Assembly: GCF_003932735.1 (NCBI RefSeq)
Contig: NZ_CP033611.1
Coordinates: 496,001 to 560,000, forward strand
DNA length: 64,000 nt
Source: Rickettsiales endosymbiont of Stachyamoeba lipophora
GTDB taxonomy: Bacteria > Pseudomonadota > Alphaproteobacteria > Rickettsiales > 33-17
Direction: 5' to 3'
In this document: positions 9,067 to 18,322 of the stretch, in pieces
Numbering within the stretch: the first letter of the stretch is position 1
Layout: every line of letters begins with the position of its first letter
Position numbers and translations under genes: made by a program
Notes under the pieces: model-generated
Told to the model about the DNA's origin: nothing
Database searches by the model: none
What the model saw: the letters and a program-made list of their open reading frames with translations, nothing else

Positions 9067-10290
9067 ATGAAACTATGGCAAAAAGTTACCATTGGATTAT
9101 TGCTTGGCATCTTATGCGGATTTTTTGCAAAAGAGCTTAATTCTAAGCAGTATCTAGAATATATAAAACCAATTGGTGATATTTTCATCAACATGATCAA
9201 AATGATTGTGATGCCTTTAATATATCTATCAATAGTTTCTGGCGTAACTAGCATTAGCGATTCACGCACTTTAGGTCGGATTGGCCTTAAATCAACTTTT
9301 GCATTTATGACTACCACAGCTTTTGCAATTTTAATTGGCTTAACTGTAAGCAGCATAATTCAACCTGGAGTGGGCATAACCTTGAACTTTGACCAAGATG
9401 TCGATCTTGAACTTAGCAAAAAATTTGATTTTGTTAAAATGATTGTGAGCATTGTTCCTTCTAATATTTTTGAAACCTTAGCAAATGGTGACGTTTTACA
9501 AATTGTATTTTTTGCAATATTTACTGGAATCACTCTTAATAAAATGGGCGAGCATGGCAAAAAAATTATAAGCGGTTGCCAAGTACTTGCACAAATGGTC
9601 TTTAAGATGATAGAAATGATCATGCAACTTTCTCCTTATGGCGCTTTTGCACTGACCTCATGGGTAGTGGGAACGCAAGGGGTTGATGTACTGAATAGCT
9701 TAATTAAGTTAGTCTTTACTGTAATTGTTGCCATGCTCCTTCAATATATTATTTTTGGTCTTTTAATTTATATTTTCGCCGGCCTATCTCCAATGCCTTT
9801 TTATCGCAAAAGCTTTGAGTATCAAGCCCTTGCATTTTCAACCAGCAGCAGTAAAGCCACCTTATCGACCACTATGAAAATATGTCGCGATAAATTGGGG
9901 ATCTCGAAAACCAGTACTTCTTTCGTATTACCACTCGGTGCCTCTATAAACATGGATGGCATGGCAATCTATTTAGGCATATGCGCTGTATTTTTTGCAC
10001 AAGCTACTGGTTATAACCTCACGTTACATGATTATTTCATTGTAATTATCACTTCTACTTTAGGATGTATAGGTGTTGCAGGAATTCCAGGCGGTTCCAT
10101 GGTAATGTTACCAATGGTACTTTCTTCTATTGGTATGCCAATAGAAGGTGTAGCATTAATAGCCGGTATTGATAGGATTTTAGATATGCTAAGAACTACA
10201 ATTAACATTACCGGCGATGCTACTATTACCTTGCTTGTTGATAAATCGGAAAATATGCTTAACACTGAAATTTATAATAGCACGAATTAG
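9067..10290 (+). CDS. Dicarboxylate/amino acid:cation symporter (DAACS/SDF family)
   Basis: This 407-residue protein with about eight membrane segments carries the family marks: a serine-rich hairpin STSSSKATLSTTM, the NMDGMAIYLGI motif in the seventh helix, and GIPGGSMVMLPMVL in the second hairpin. Such carriers take up glutamate, aspartate or C4-dicarboxylates with sodium or protons. The exact substrate cannot be read from sequence, but a glutamate dehydrogenase in the same window makes glutamate plausible. The next gene starts 8 bases after its stop and encodes a TAXI binding protein, so the two are probably co-transcribed. Confidence 0.9.
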   Translation: MKLWQKVTIGLLLGILCGFFAKELNSKQYLEYIKPIGDIFINMIKMIVMPLIYLSIVSGVTSISDSRTLGRIGLKSTFAFMTTTAFAILIGLTVSSIIQPGVGITLNFDQDVDLELSKKFDFVKMIVSIVPSNIFETLANGDVLQIVFFAIFTGITLNKMGEHGKKIISGCQVLAQMVFKMIEMIMQLSPYGAFALTSWVVGTQGVDVLNSLIKLVFTVIVAMLLQYIIFGLLIYIFAGLSPMPFYRKSFEYQALAFSTSSSKATLSTTMKICRDKLGISKTSTSFVLPLGASINMDGMAIYLGICAVFFAQATGYNLTLHDYFIVIITSTLGCIGVAGIPGGSMVMLPMVLSSIGMPIEGVALIAGIDRILDMLRTTINITGDATITLLVDKSENMLNTEIYNSTN

Positions 10291-10298
10291 TTATAATT

Positions 10299-11243
10299 AT
10301 GTTCTTAAAAGTGGTCTGGTTTATTTTATTCCTAACCTACTCATCTTTTCTAAATGCTGACTCGGACATCAATTTTAACATTGGAGCAGGACGTAAGATC
10401 GGCAACTATCACTTAATAGCTGAAGAAATATGCGCCTATTTTAATAGCAATAAACAGCAACGTTGTAATGTGGTTATCTCAAAAGGCAGCCATCACAACC
10501 TAGATATGTTGAGCAACAATAAAATTGACTTTGCCTTTTTACAATATGACCACTTAATTGATTATAATAAATACGCCAAGGCAAACCAAAAAATTACTCC
10601 TATTGTTAGATTATATAACGAAACTCTAACAATTATTACTACAGCTGATAGTTCAATCAATAATTTTTATGATCTTAAAGGCAAAACTGTTTCTACCAAT
10701 GGCCCCAATGGCGGCTCTCGTACAGTTATTAATTACCTTGCCAGAAATTTAGGCCATGATTTTAAAATAAACTTTGCTGATCACATTGTTGATAATCACC
10801 TGATAAATAAATTATGTAATAAAAAAATTGATGCTTTGTCCTTAATGGTAAGCCATCCAAATATTTTAGTTAATGAAATTAACAATGAATGTCCTATAAA
10901 ATTTGTTGAAATACCTAATAACTTAATTAACAACCTTTCCGACTTACAAGAGTTAGGATATTTTAAATTCGTTATTCCTGATAGTGTATATAAAGGTATT
11001 ATATATCCTACTCTTACTATCGGCACTCATAACATGATTGTAGCGAACTCTAAAGAGTCCGATCCATTAGTTTATAATTTACTTCAAGTTACTTATGATA
11101 TTTTATATTCTAATACTAACAAGTCCCTTATTCACAAGGTTGAGGGAACATTTAGAAAGCCTCCTGAGGAAATGCATCCTAGCGCAGAACGCTTCTTTCT
11201 AAAAATTGAAGAAAAAGTTCATTCTTTACCCAATCATAATTAA
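10299..11243 (+). CDS. TAXI-family TRAP transporter solute-binding protein
   Basis: The 314-residue product begins with a hydrophobic signal peptide (about residues 1-20) and continues with NFNIGAGRKIGNYHLIAEEIC, the usual opening of TAXI binding proteins (shown as its first residues), then DFAFLQYDHL and LKGKTVSTNGPNGGSRT. TAXI proteins deliver ligands, often glutamate or similar acids, to a TRAP permease in the inner membrane. No DctM/DctQ-type permease is in the window; the adjacent carrier is of the unrelated SDF family. It may therefore serve a TRAP permease encoded elsewhere. The coding region ends 360 bases before truA. Confidence 0.82.
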   Translation: MFLKVVWFILFLTYSSFLNADSDINFNIGAGRKIGNYHLIAEEICAYFNSNKQQRCNVVISKGSHHNLDMLSNNKIDFAFLQYDHLIDYNKYAKANQKITPIVRLYNETLTIITTADSSINNFYDLKGKTVSTNGPNGGSRTVINYLARNLGHDFKINFADHIVDNHLINKLCNKKIDALSLMVSHPNILVNEINNECPIKFVEIPNNLINNLSDLQELGYFKFVIPDSVYKGIIYPTLTIGTHNMIVANSKESDPLVYNLLQVTYDILYSNTNKSLIHKVEGTFRKPPEEMHPSAERFFLKIEEKVHSLPNHN

Positions 11244-11603
11244 CACTTCAGTAAATATTTACATCCTAAATCAGGATAAATTTGCAATAATGTTTATTAA
11301 CAAACAAAAAGCAAAGCTCTTCTTAAAAACGCAATATAATTTTATTATTTGAACTATCTACAGAAAACACCAGATTGTAACAATACTTTAACCTGATTCA
11401 ATCTGCAATACTTAATAAAAATCAGCTTTAAACTTAAGGTTGTTATGATTTTCATCTGAAAAAATGGTTTATTTTTAGGAATAATTAACCTATTTTAAAA
11501 AATCAATTAGTTTTTAAACGCCTAAGTAGCTTTTATATTAACAATAAGTGGCATTACAAGCTCAGGGGTTAATAACAAACATTATAGGAAATATATAAAC
11601 CTT
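11244..11603. other. Intergenic stretch with no recognised gene
   Basis: These 360 bases lie between the TAXI gene and the end of truA, which converge. All frames are broken by stops. A short ATCCT/AGGAT inverted repeat occurs near 11262-11277 but has no T-tract and is not called as a terminator. Nothing resembling a known structured RNA was recognised. Confidence 0.5.
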
Positions 11604-12350
11604 TTAATAATCCACCCTACAAAAATACAAGCCACATGCTGGAGCAGTAGCAGGAGCTTTATTCCTATCCTTCAACTCAAGAATATTTTTTATATCTTCC
11701 TTAGCTAAACTACCATCCCCAACCTTTTTTAAAGCACCAACAATATTTCTTACCATATGATGTAAAAATGATCTTGCACTTAGCTCAAAATAAATATGAT
11801 TTTCTTGCTTATAAACTTTGATTTTATCCAGGGTAATAACAGGATTTTTAGCTTGGCAATGTGTTGCTCTAAAACTAGTAAAATCATGCTTACCGGCAAA
11901 AACATACGCAGCTTCTTCCATCAGATCAACATTTAAGCTGCTTGATACATGCCACACCAAGTTTTTCTCTAAAGATGGTTCTGCAAAACGATTTAATATT
12001 TTATATTTGTAATATCTTTTAATGGCTGAAAAACGAGCATGAAAATCTTCCCCTACTTCCTCTACTTGCAAAATTCTTATTGTATGGCGCGCTATTTTTA
12101 AATGAGCATTAATTGCTAAAGTTAGCTTAGCAGGATTCCAATGTTTATCTAACCTTACATGTGCAACTTGGCCAACCGCATGCACTCCAGCATCGGTTCT
12201 ACCCGCCCCAAAAATAACAGGAGTTGCTAAATTAATTTTACTGATCGCTTCTTCAATACTTTGCTGGATTGAAGGCTTGATAGAATTTTGCCTTTGCCAG
12301 CCGCAATAGTTGGTACCGTTATATTCAATTGTAAGTTTATATATAGGCAT
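11604..12350 (-). CDS. truA: tRNA pseudouridine(38-40) synthase
   Basis: This 248-residue enzyme modifies uridines 38-40 in the anticodon arm of tRNAs. The catalytic aspartate lies in GAGRTDAGVHA, and the N-terminal YNGTNYCGWQRQ and the later RSFLHHMVRNIVG are standard TruA motifs. The length is usual for the family. It follows ilvE on the same strand with a 12-base gap, so the two are likely transcribed together. Confidence 0.95.
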   Translation of the reverse strand: MPIYKLTIEYNGTNYCGWQRQNSIKPSIQQSIEEAISKINLATPVIFGAGRTDAGVHAVGQVAHVRLDKHWNPAKLTLAINAHLKIARHTIRILQVEEVGEDFHARFSAIKRYYKYKILNRFAEPSLEKNLVWHVSSSLNVDLMEEAAYVFAGKHDFTSFRATHCQAKNPVITLDKIKVYKQENHIYFELSARSFLHHMVRNIVGALKKVGDGSLAKEDIKNILELKDRNKAPATAPACGLYFCRVDY

Positions 12351-12362
12351 TAAAATAAATTA

Positions 12363-13238
12363 TTATAAATTCATTATATGATGCATCAACTGATCATAAA
12401 GCTGCTTAGTGATTGGGTGCCTACTAAAATTATAGCGTTCAATACTATTTACCGGCGAAATCTCACTTGCACTAGAAGTTAAAAAAACGTCTTGAGTATG
12501 TTGAAACTCTTCAGGCAAAATATATCTTTCAATTACCTCAATATTATTTTGCTTAGCAATATCAATCACACTTTGCCTAGTTATGCCATCCAAAAAGCAA
12601 TCGGGGATAGGGGTATGCAACTTATCGTCTTGTACTAAAAAAATATTAGCGCTAGTAGTTTCAGCAATATATCCTCTGTAATCCAGCATTAAGGCATCAT
12701 CAAAACCCTGGGCTACTGCATTATCTTTATCGACTGTACCCACCACATAATTTGCACTACACTTGCTTAAATGAGGTATACAGTCACTTGGAGCTCTCTT
12801 CCATTTAGCATAACATAATTTTAAGCCGTCATTTAGATCCTTCCCCTCTTGATATTGAGAATATTTTGCTGGCGTTTCCCACGCTGCAATAGCAATAGAA
12901 ATTTGATTATGAGGAGCTGAAATTAGCAACTTTCCTTTACCACGCCAAACTACAGGTCTAATGTAACCAAAATTAATTTGCTGCCTATCCACCAAGTCGT
13001 TTACAATTTCAATTAGTTCATCCAATTGAAATTTAAGAGTCAAATTTAAAATATCGGCAGACTTAAGCAGTCTTGCCATATGCTCTTTTAGTTTAAAAGG
13101 TTTCCCTTTATAAACCCTTATTCCTTCAAATACGCAGCTTGCATAATGAAGACCGTGAGTCATAATATGAATATTTGCTTCATCCCAAGGCACGAAAATT
13201 CCATCATGCCACATCACTCCTGCACCAAATTGATTCAC
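12363..13238 (-). CDS. ilvE: Branched-chain amino-acid aminotransferase
   Basis: This 291-residue fold-type IV PLP enzyme has the N-terminal VPWDEANIHIMTHGLHY, the RPVVWRGKG substrate region, the probable PLP lysine in HLSKCSANYV, and the cofactor-phosphate region AETTSANIFLV followed by LDGITRQSV. It exchanges the amino group between glutamate and leucine, isoleucine or valine. In organisms with reduced biosynthesis it more likely makes glutamate or degrades branched-chain amino acids; that reading is inference. It lies between the pentapeptide gene (28-base gap) and truA. Confidence 0.88.
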   Translation of the reverse strand: MNQFGAGVMWHDGIFVPWDEANIHIMTHGLHYASCVFEGIRVYKGKPFKLKEHMARLLKSADILNLTLKFQLDELIEIVNDLVDRQQINFGYIRPVVWRGKGKLLISAPHNQISIAIAAWETPAKYSQYQEGKDLNDGLKLCYAKWKRAPSDCIPHLSKCSANYVVGTVDKDNAVAQGFDDALMLDYRGYIAETTSANIFLVQDDKLHTPIPDCFLDGITRQSVIDIAKQNNIEVIERYILPEEFQHTQDVFLTSSASEISPVNSIERYNFSRHPITKQLYDQLMHHIMNL

Positions 13239-13266
13239 TGTATTACTCCGTCAATAATGTGATAAA

Positions 13267-14250
13267 TTATTTTTCTATCTTATGTTGTTCCGTGCTGTTT
13301 TTCAGCTTAGCAGCACCTTGAATTTTATCAACAAAACTTTGTGGAGATTGAGACATTTGAGGCTCGACTGACTTATTAATGGTTGCTAAATCTTGCATTT
13401 TTTTATTTACGCTCCCCATCAATCCAGGTTGATAAGTTTTAATCTTGCTAGCAAATAAAAACGATAATAATGCATTATTTTTAAATCCATTACGCAATTT
13501 TTGTATAAATTGATAATATAGATATGATAAATTAAATTTAGAATAACCTTTTTTCAGTTTTAGATTTTTAATAATTTCCTGAATATTTTCATTATCAAAA
13601 TAAGCTTGGTCCACATTCATTGCTTCTACCAGCTGCTCAGGATAAAAAATTGCGCTATCAAAATTTGTTTGCGCAACATTGGCCTGATTAAACATTGCTT
13701 CATTTAAAATTGAATAACTAAAGTTAACTTGAGTTAAATTAGCCTCCTTAAAATTAGCTCCTGTTAAATCAGCCCTAGTAAAGTTAGCATTTGATAAATT
13801 TAGTTTACTAAAATTATAAGGCAGCTTTAAAGTCATACCAATTGCAGGGTTATTAACGGTCCTTAAAGCTAAATTAGCATTAGACATATTAACTTGAATA
13901 AGCTTAAACATTTCATCTAAAGCTCTGTGAACAATAGTTTTAGCTGAAATTTCATCAAAATTACTACGACTGAAATTGCAATATCTTAATAAAAATTGTG
14001 AAAAATCAAATCCTGTTAGATCTTGACCAACTATATTAAAAAAAGACAGATCTATTTTATTAGTTTCTATATCAATTAAGCTAGGCGCCACTTCCTGTAA
14101 CTCACCAGAATTATAAAGTTTTAATAACAAGTTTAGCACTTCACGGGTAATATTAGCTTTACCTCTTTCATCACTAGAAAGGGTAGCCAGCTTCTTTGCA
14201 AGCTTATATTCTTTTCTTTCTCTATCCTGACTATCGATCATTGGTGGCAT
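13267..14250 (-). CDS. Pentapeptide repeat protein
   Basis: The 327-residue protein contains a run of A(N/D)LxX-type pentapeptides at about 150-210, for example LSNANFTRADLTGANF, with earlier degenerate units at about 70-135. Pentapeptide repeats fold as a right-handed quadrilateral helix and often serve as binding or effector scaffolds. No signal peptide is seen. The region after about residue 215 is Lys/Gln-rich and not recognised. The function is unknown. It is the first gene of a minus-strand run that continues into ilvE and truA. Confidence 0.75.
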   Translation of the reverse strand: MPPMIDSQDRERKEYKLAKKLATLSSDERGKANITREVLNLLLKLYNSGELQEVAPSLIDIETNKIDLSFFNIVGQDLTGFDFSQFLLRYCNFSRSNFDEISAKTIVHRALDEMFKLIQVNMSNANLALRTVNNPAIGMTLKLPYNFSKLNLSNANFTRADLTGANFKEANLTQVNFSYSILNEAMFNQANVAQTNFDSAIFYPEQLVEAMNVDQAYFDNENIQEIIKNLKLKKGYSKFNLSYLYYQFIQKLRNGFKNNALLSFLFASKIKTYQPGLMGSVNKKMQDLATINKSVEPQMSQSPQSFVDKIQGAAKLKNSTEQHKIEK

Positions 14251-14393
14251 CTTTATTATATATTTAGGTTATAAACAAAAGTGTTATTTAACCGATATTT
14301 TACTTTATTTTATCATAAAATTATTAATATAGCTAGTCCTTGCATATAGATAAATTTTTGGTAAATTAATTAAAATTATGAAAATTAAATGAA

Positions 14394-14498
14394 ATGAAAA
14401 AATTTTTAGCCACTTTTACTTTAATAATAGCTCTTTCTAGTTGCGGTATTAAAGGAAATTTATACATACCTGAAAATCAACTAATAGAATCATCTTAA
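14394..14498 (+). CDS. lptM: LptM-like small lipoprotein (34 residues)
   Basis: A short reading frame starts at ATG 14394. Its product opens MKKF, continues with a hydrophobic signal, then a lipobox ALSSC at about residues 13-17, followed directly by GIKGNLYIPE. The C-G-x-K-G-x-L-Y-x-P string after the lipid-modified cysteine is the mark of LptM (formerly YifL), which assists assembly of the LptD lipopolysaccharide translocon in enterobacteria. The protein is shorter than the E. coli form. A second ATG at 14389 is closed by a stop after one codon and is not used. The homology is recognised from the motif only. Confidence 0.75.
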   Translation: MKKFLATFTLIIALSSCGIKGNLYIPENQLIESS

Positions 14499-14568
14499 AT
14501 CTTAATTTATAGTTGATTTAATAATAATTTTGAGTACCTTTAGTTTATACACAACCTGAGGTTTAAGC

Positions 14569-15009
14569 ATGAAGCAACACAAAAAACATAATCATCAAAA
14601 AATTATTCAGTCATCACTTACTTCCGATGAAATTTTACCAGCAAATGAAACAACTCACAACACAGTAGCCTATCACCATGAAGCTATAGAAAATCCAGCA
14701 AATGATTGCGGTACAACGATTGCTACTGCAGAAAAGAGTGTTGATTCCATTGATCATATTCAGCTTGATCAATTAACTAACCAAACAGCTAATATTACTC
14801 ATTACTATAACAGCTTACTAAGAAGCTCAACTCAATTACTTGACCAATTTTATCATCAATATAGCAACTCTGTTGAAGAATTTATGCAAGCGACAACTTA
14901 TACTGAATTTATGTCTATTACACATAATTTACTGAAAGTAAATTTAGAGTGTAGCATTAATTTCACTGACAGATTGATTAACTTGCACTTGAAACAAATT
15001 GCAAAGTAA
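14569..15009 (+). CDS. Phasin-family protein
   Basis: The 146-residue product has a polar N-terminal half and a helical C-terminal half (about 70-146) of the phasin type: NSLLRSSTQLLDQFYHQY, then SVEEFMQATTYTEFMSI and LLKVNLECSINFTDRLINL. Phasins coat polyhydroxyalkanoate granules, but in alphaproteobacteria the same domain also occurs in proteins with other tasks. No PHA synthase gene is in the window, so granule binding is not shown. It stands between the LptM-like gene and the carboxypeptidase gene. Confidence 0.7.
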   Translation: MKQHKKHNHQKIIQSSLTSDEILPANETTHNTVAYHHEAIENPANDCGTTIATAEKSVDSIDHIQLDQLTNQTANITHYYNSLLRSSTQLLDQFYHQYSNSVEEFMQATTYTEFMSITHNLLKVNLECSINFTDRLINLHLKQIAK

Positions 15010-15119
15010 TAAGTAATATAGTAATCATCCGTTAATGCCTACTAAATCACTTTACAACTAGCTATAAAACTTGTTAATATATAAACACAATCCTCCACTA
15101 GTTGCTTTGTTTGGTAATT

Positions 15120-16040
15120 ATGAAATTTCTGGTAATAATTTTTTCTTTATTGGTTATTCACAAAGCTTATAGCTTTGATAAAAATATCGCCAACAAATCT
15201 TCCCTATTAGTAGTAGAGCAACAAACCGGTAGGATTTTGTTTGAAAAAAATGCAGATCAATATAGATACCCTGCTTCCATTACTAAAATGATGAGCAGCT
15301 ACTTAGCATTTCAAGCTTTAAAAGAAAATCGTATTAATCTCAATCAAGATGTTACAGTATCTCAACATGCAAGCAGCATGAAACCTACCAAGCTTGGTCT
15401 TAAGCCTGGAACTAAAATTAAAATTAAAGATGCTTTAACTGCTTCAATAGTCAAATCTGCAAATGATGCAACTGTAGTGCTAGCAGAAGCTATAGCAGGA
15501 AGCGAAGCAGCGTTTGTCAAACAAATGAACCAAACAGCCAAGCTAATTGGCATGGATAAAACTGTTTATCAGAATGCTTCAGGGTTACCTAATGCCCATC
15601 AACTGTCCTCAGCCTATGATATTGCCAAACTAGCTATTGCCATTCAACGTGATTTCCCAACTTTATATCACAAATTTTATAGTATTAAAAAATTTGATTT
15701 CAAAGGTAAAACTTACGTTACTCATAATGGCGTACATCGTAAGTTTAATCAACCAGGTAAAACTGGGTACACTTTTGCTTCAGGATTTAATTTAGTTACC
15801 ACAGCCAAACAAGATGGTAGAAAAATAATAGCCGTAGTTTTAGGAGAAGAATCAGCCCCTAAAAGGGATCATAAAATGGCAGTATTACTTAATAAGTTTT
15901 TAGACCGCCCTTTAGTAGAACTAGCTTCAACCAATACTAAGCCTATAAAAGGTACTAAGATAATTAAAAATCATAAAAATTCTTTTAATCCTCAGAAGAA
16001 GCAACCAAAAACTAAGAAAGCTGCTAAAAATTATATATAA
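15120..16040 (+). CDS. D-alanyl-D-alanine carboxypeptidase (penicillin-binding protein 5/6 family)
   Basis: A 306-residue serine peptidase with an N-terminal signal peptide (about 1-18) and the three penicillin-binding motifs: S53-I-T-K56 in YPASITKMM, SAN in SIVKSANDATV, and KTG in PGKTGYTFASG. It trims the terminal D-Ala from peptidoglycan stem peptides in the periplasm. A TTG six codons upstream (15102) could extend the frame, but the ATG at 15120 gives a better signal peptide. The C-terminal tail is very Lys-rich and the usual PBP5 beta domain is absent. divL starts 5 bases after its stop. Confidence 0.9.
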   Translation: MKFLVIIFSLLVIHKAYSFDKNIANKSSLLVVEQQTGRILFEKNADQYRYPASITKMMSSYLAFQALKENRINLNQDVTVSQHASSMKPTKLGLKPGTKIKIKDALTASIVKSANDATVVLAEAIAGSEAAFVKQMNQTAKLIGMDKTVYQNASGLPNAHQLSSAYDIAKLAIAIQRDFPTLYHKFYSIKKFDFKGKTYVTHNGVHRKFNQPGKTGYTFASGFNLVTTAKQDGRKIIAVVLGEESAPKRDHKMAVLLNKFLDRPLVELASTNTKPIKGTKIIKNHKNSFNPQKKQPKTKKAAKNYI

Positions 16041-16045
16041 TTGTT

Positions 16046-18322
16046 ATGGATACAATATTAACCTATCACTATTTAATTGAATTAGGGATTGTATTCTCTT
16101 TTTTACTTTTTCTGTATATCAATAAATTATTCCAACTTAAACGGCTAAAGACCGATTTTTTTAAATTCCAACAAATCTACGAAGATATACCAAACAATCC
16201 CAAATGTGCTTTTATATATTACCAAAGTACCTTAAAAAAACTTTCTTGCTCACCCACTTTTATTAAACTATTTAATCTTCAAGAAGCACCGGAAAGTTTA
16301 GCACAATTAAGTGAGCTTAATGCCGATGAGATCATAGGGCAGATATTCAATTTTTGCAAAAAAGAAATAGCTAAATTAGAACAAGAACAATTTCAATATC
16401 AGCCTACAACTGATAAGTTACAAATAGAAAATGAATATTATCAATTTTCACCACAGCTAGTAAATCAACAATACAAACCTGACTTAATTATTTGGCTGAT
16501 TAATATTACTGATATCCATAATGAGTTATTAATAAAAGCTAATGAGCTTGAAGCTACCAAAGAACTTTTAACAGAACATAGCCAGATTTTTAATCATTTA
16601 AAAATCCCCATGTGGTATCAGCAGAATAATGGTTATAGAACCAATAAAGCTTTCCAGGAACTATTTGAAACCTATAATGTTGAGGATTTCATCCGCTCTC
16701 CTAATAAACGAGTTAGCACTAACATTGATGGAGCAAGAAGAGTATTTGAGATTGCCAATATAAATAACAAAACAAACTACGGATATGCACTAGATATTAC
16801 AGAGATTGAGCACCTGAGAAATGAGATAAAAAGCCATAATCAAGCTTATACAGAATTTCTACGCAGCTCATCTAGCGCTATTGCCGTATACTCAGACAAC
16901 ATGAAATTATCTAACTGGAATCAAGCCTTTAGCAGGTTATGGGGCTTAGAAGAACAATTTCTTAATCAAAAACCAAGCTATAGCGAGATATTAGAAAAAT
17001 TACGTCAAAAACGTAAGCTTCCAGAGCAGCTTAACTTTAAAGAATTTAAACAGCAACAAATCGAGCTATTTTCAAATATTACCGAAACTCATAATGAGTT
17101 CTTCTATTTACCAAATAACCAAATTATCCGAGTGGTAGCCATACCTCATACTTATGGAGGGCTGCTTTTTGCATATGAAGACATTTCTGACCGCTTAGCG
17201 CTTGAAAGATCTTATAATACTATTATTGATGTTTTGAATACAACCTTTGATAATATCCATGAAGCTATAGCGGTATTCGAACAGAACGGAAAGCTTACAA
17301 TTTACAACGCAACTTTTGCAAAAATATGGAAGCTTGATAAAACATTGCTTTCCAGCAATCCTCACTTTAAGGTAATAAATCAATCGGCATTACCCGCGGT
17401 CAAATCAGAACAATTAATCGAAACATTAAATAGAAATATTTCTACAACACTGGAACTTAGAAAATATACTAATCACCGTTTTAGAATTTTTGATGATACT
17501 TATATTGATCGTACTGTAGTTCCCTTGCCTGACGGATCAGTATTGGTAACCGATTTAGATATAACCGATTCTACCATGATGGAACAGACATTACGTGAAG
17601 CTAACAATGCGCTTAACCAAGCTCACCGTATTAAAAATAATTTCTTGGCAAATATTTCTTATGAACTTCGTTCACCTCTTACCAACATTATGGGTTACAC
17701 CGAGATATTAGCAGAATACTATACTCCTAATAAAGCCCAAAAAGAATATTTAAATAACATTCTTTATTCTACCAATTATCTTATACGGCTTGTAGATCAA
17801 ATAATTGATATAGGAGCCATTAATGCTGGCTTTGCTCAATTAAAATATAACAACTTTAATATTATAGAAGCAGTACAATCAATTGCCGATAATGTTAATG
17901 ATCATTTGCAAAATTTTAATCAAACCATGGTTACTATCAAACCCGCTAGTAACCATATTGCATTAGAAGCTGATGAGATTAGAATTAAACAGATTATTTT
18001 TAATTTATTAACCAACAACAATCGTAATTTTAGTAAAAATATGTTAATTTACATTGATACGGAAGAAGATTATTTATCTATAAAATTTAGTAATTATTTT
18101 AAATTTAGCAGCTTCGATAATCTTTCCTTAGTGATTAACAGCTCAGCTAACCTAAATGAAATTGATAAACATTTACCTTTATCAGATAATTTAGGGTTGG
18201 GCATTTGCAAAAAATTTATAGATTTGCATCACGGCTCGATTATGTTGGAACAAACCAATAAAAACTTTGTTGATTTAAAATTAGTCTTACCTCTCAGCAG
18301 CCAAGCAGTCGAATCAGCATGA
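16046..18322 (+). CDS. divL: DivL-like PAS histidine-kinase homologue with Tyr in place of the phospho-His
   Basis: The 758-residue protein has one N-terminal membrane segment (about 9-28), several PAS-like regions (about 175-250, 265-380, 395-505), and a dimerisation plus ATPase-like region from about 525. The H-box, normally NISHELRTP, reads NISYELRSP, placing a tyrosine at residue 539 (bases 17660-17662). A tyrosine there is the hallmark of Caulobacter DivL (Tyr550, 769 residues), which binds phosphorylated or free DivK and steers CckA and CtrA in the cell cycle. Length, single membrane anchor and the following tsaE and amgK genes support the match. The stop overlaps the tsaE start (ATGA). 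Confidence 0.8.
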   Translation: MDTILTYHYLIELGIVFSFLLFLYINKLFQLKRLKTDFFKFQQIYEDIPNNPKCAFIYYQSTLKKLSCSPTFIKLFNLQEAPESLAQLSELNADEIIGQIFNFCKKEIAKLEQEQFQYQPTTDKLQIENEYYQFSPQLVNQQYKPDLIIWLINITDIHNELLIKANELEATKELLTEHSQIFNHLKIPMWYQQNNGYRTNKAFQELFETYNVEDFIRSPNKRVSTNIDGARRVFEIANINNKTNYGYALDITEIEHLRNEIKSHNQAYTEFLRSSSSAIAVYSDNMKLSNWNQAFSRLWGLEEQFLNQKPSYSEILEKLRQKRKLPEQLNFKEFKQQQIELFSNITETHNEFFYLPNNQIIRVVAIPHTYGGLLFAYEDISDRLALERSYNTIIDVLNTTFDNIHEAIAVFEQNGKLTIYNATFAKIWKLDKTLLSSNPHFKVINQSALPAVKSEQLIETLNRNISTTLELRKYTNHRFRIFDDTYIDRTVVPLPDGSVLVTDLDITDSTMMEQTLREANNALNQAHRIKNNFLANISYELRSPLTNIMGYTEILAEYYTPNKAQKEYLNNILYSTNYLIRLVDQIIDIGAINAGFAQLKYNNFNIIEAVQSIADNVNDHLQNFNQTMVTIKPASNHIALEADEIRIKQIIFNLLTNNNRNFSKNMLIYIDTEEDYLSIKFSNYFKFSSFDNLSLVINSSANLNEIDKHLPLSDNLGLGICKKFIDLHHGSIMLEQTNKNFVDLKLVLPLSSQAVESA

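Noticed and set aside
11262-11277. ATCCT/AGGAT hairpin after the TAXI gene as terminator
   Set aside because: The stem has only five pairs and there is no following T run.
15102-15119. TTG at 15102 as start of the D-Ala-D-Ala carboxypeptidase
   Set aside because: The ATG at 15120 gives a normal signal peptide, whereas the six extra residues add nothing recognisable.
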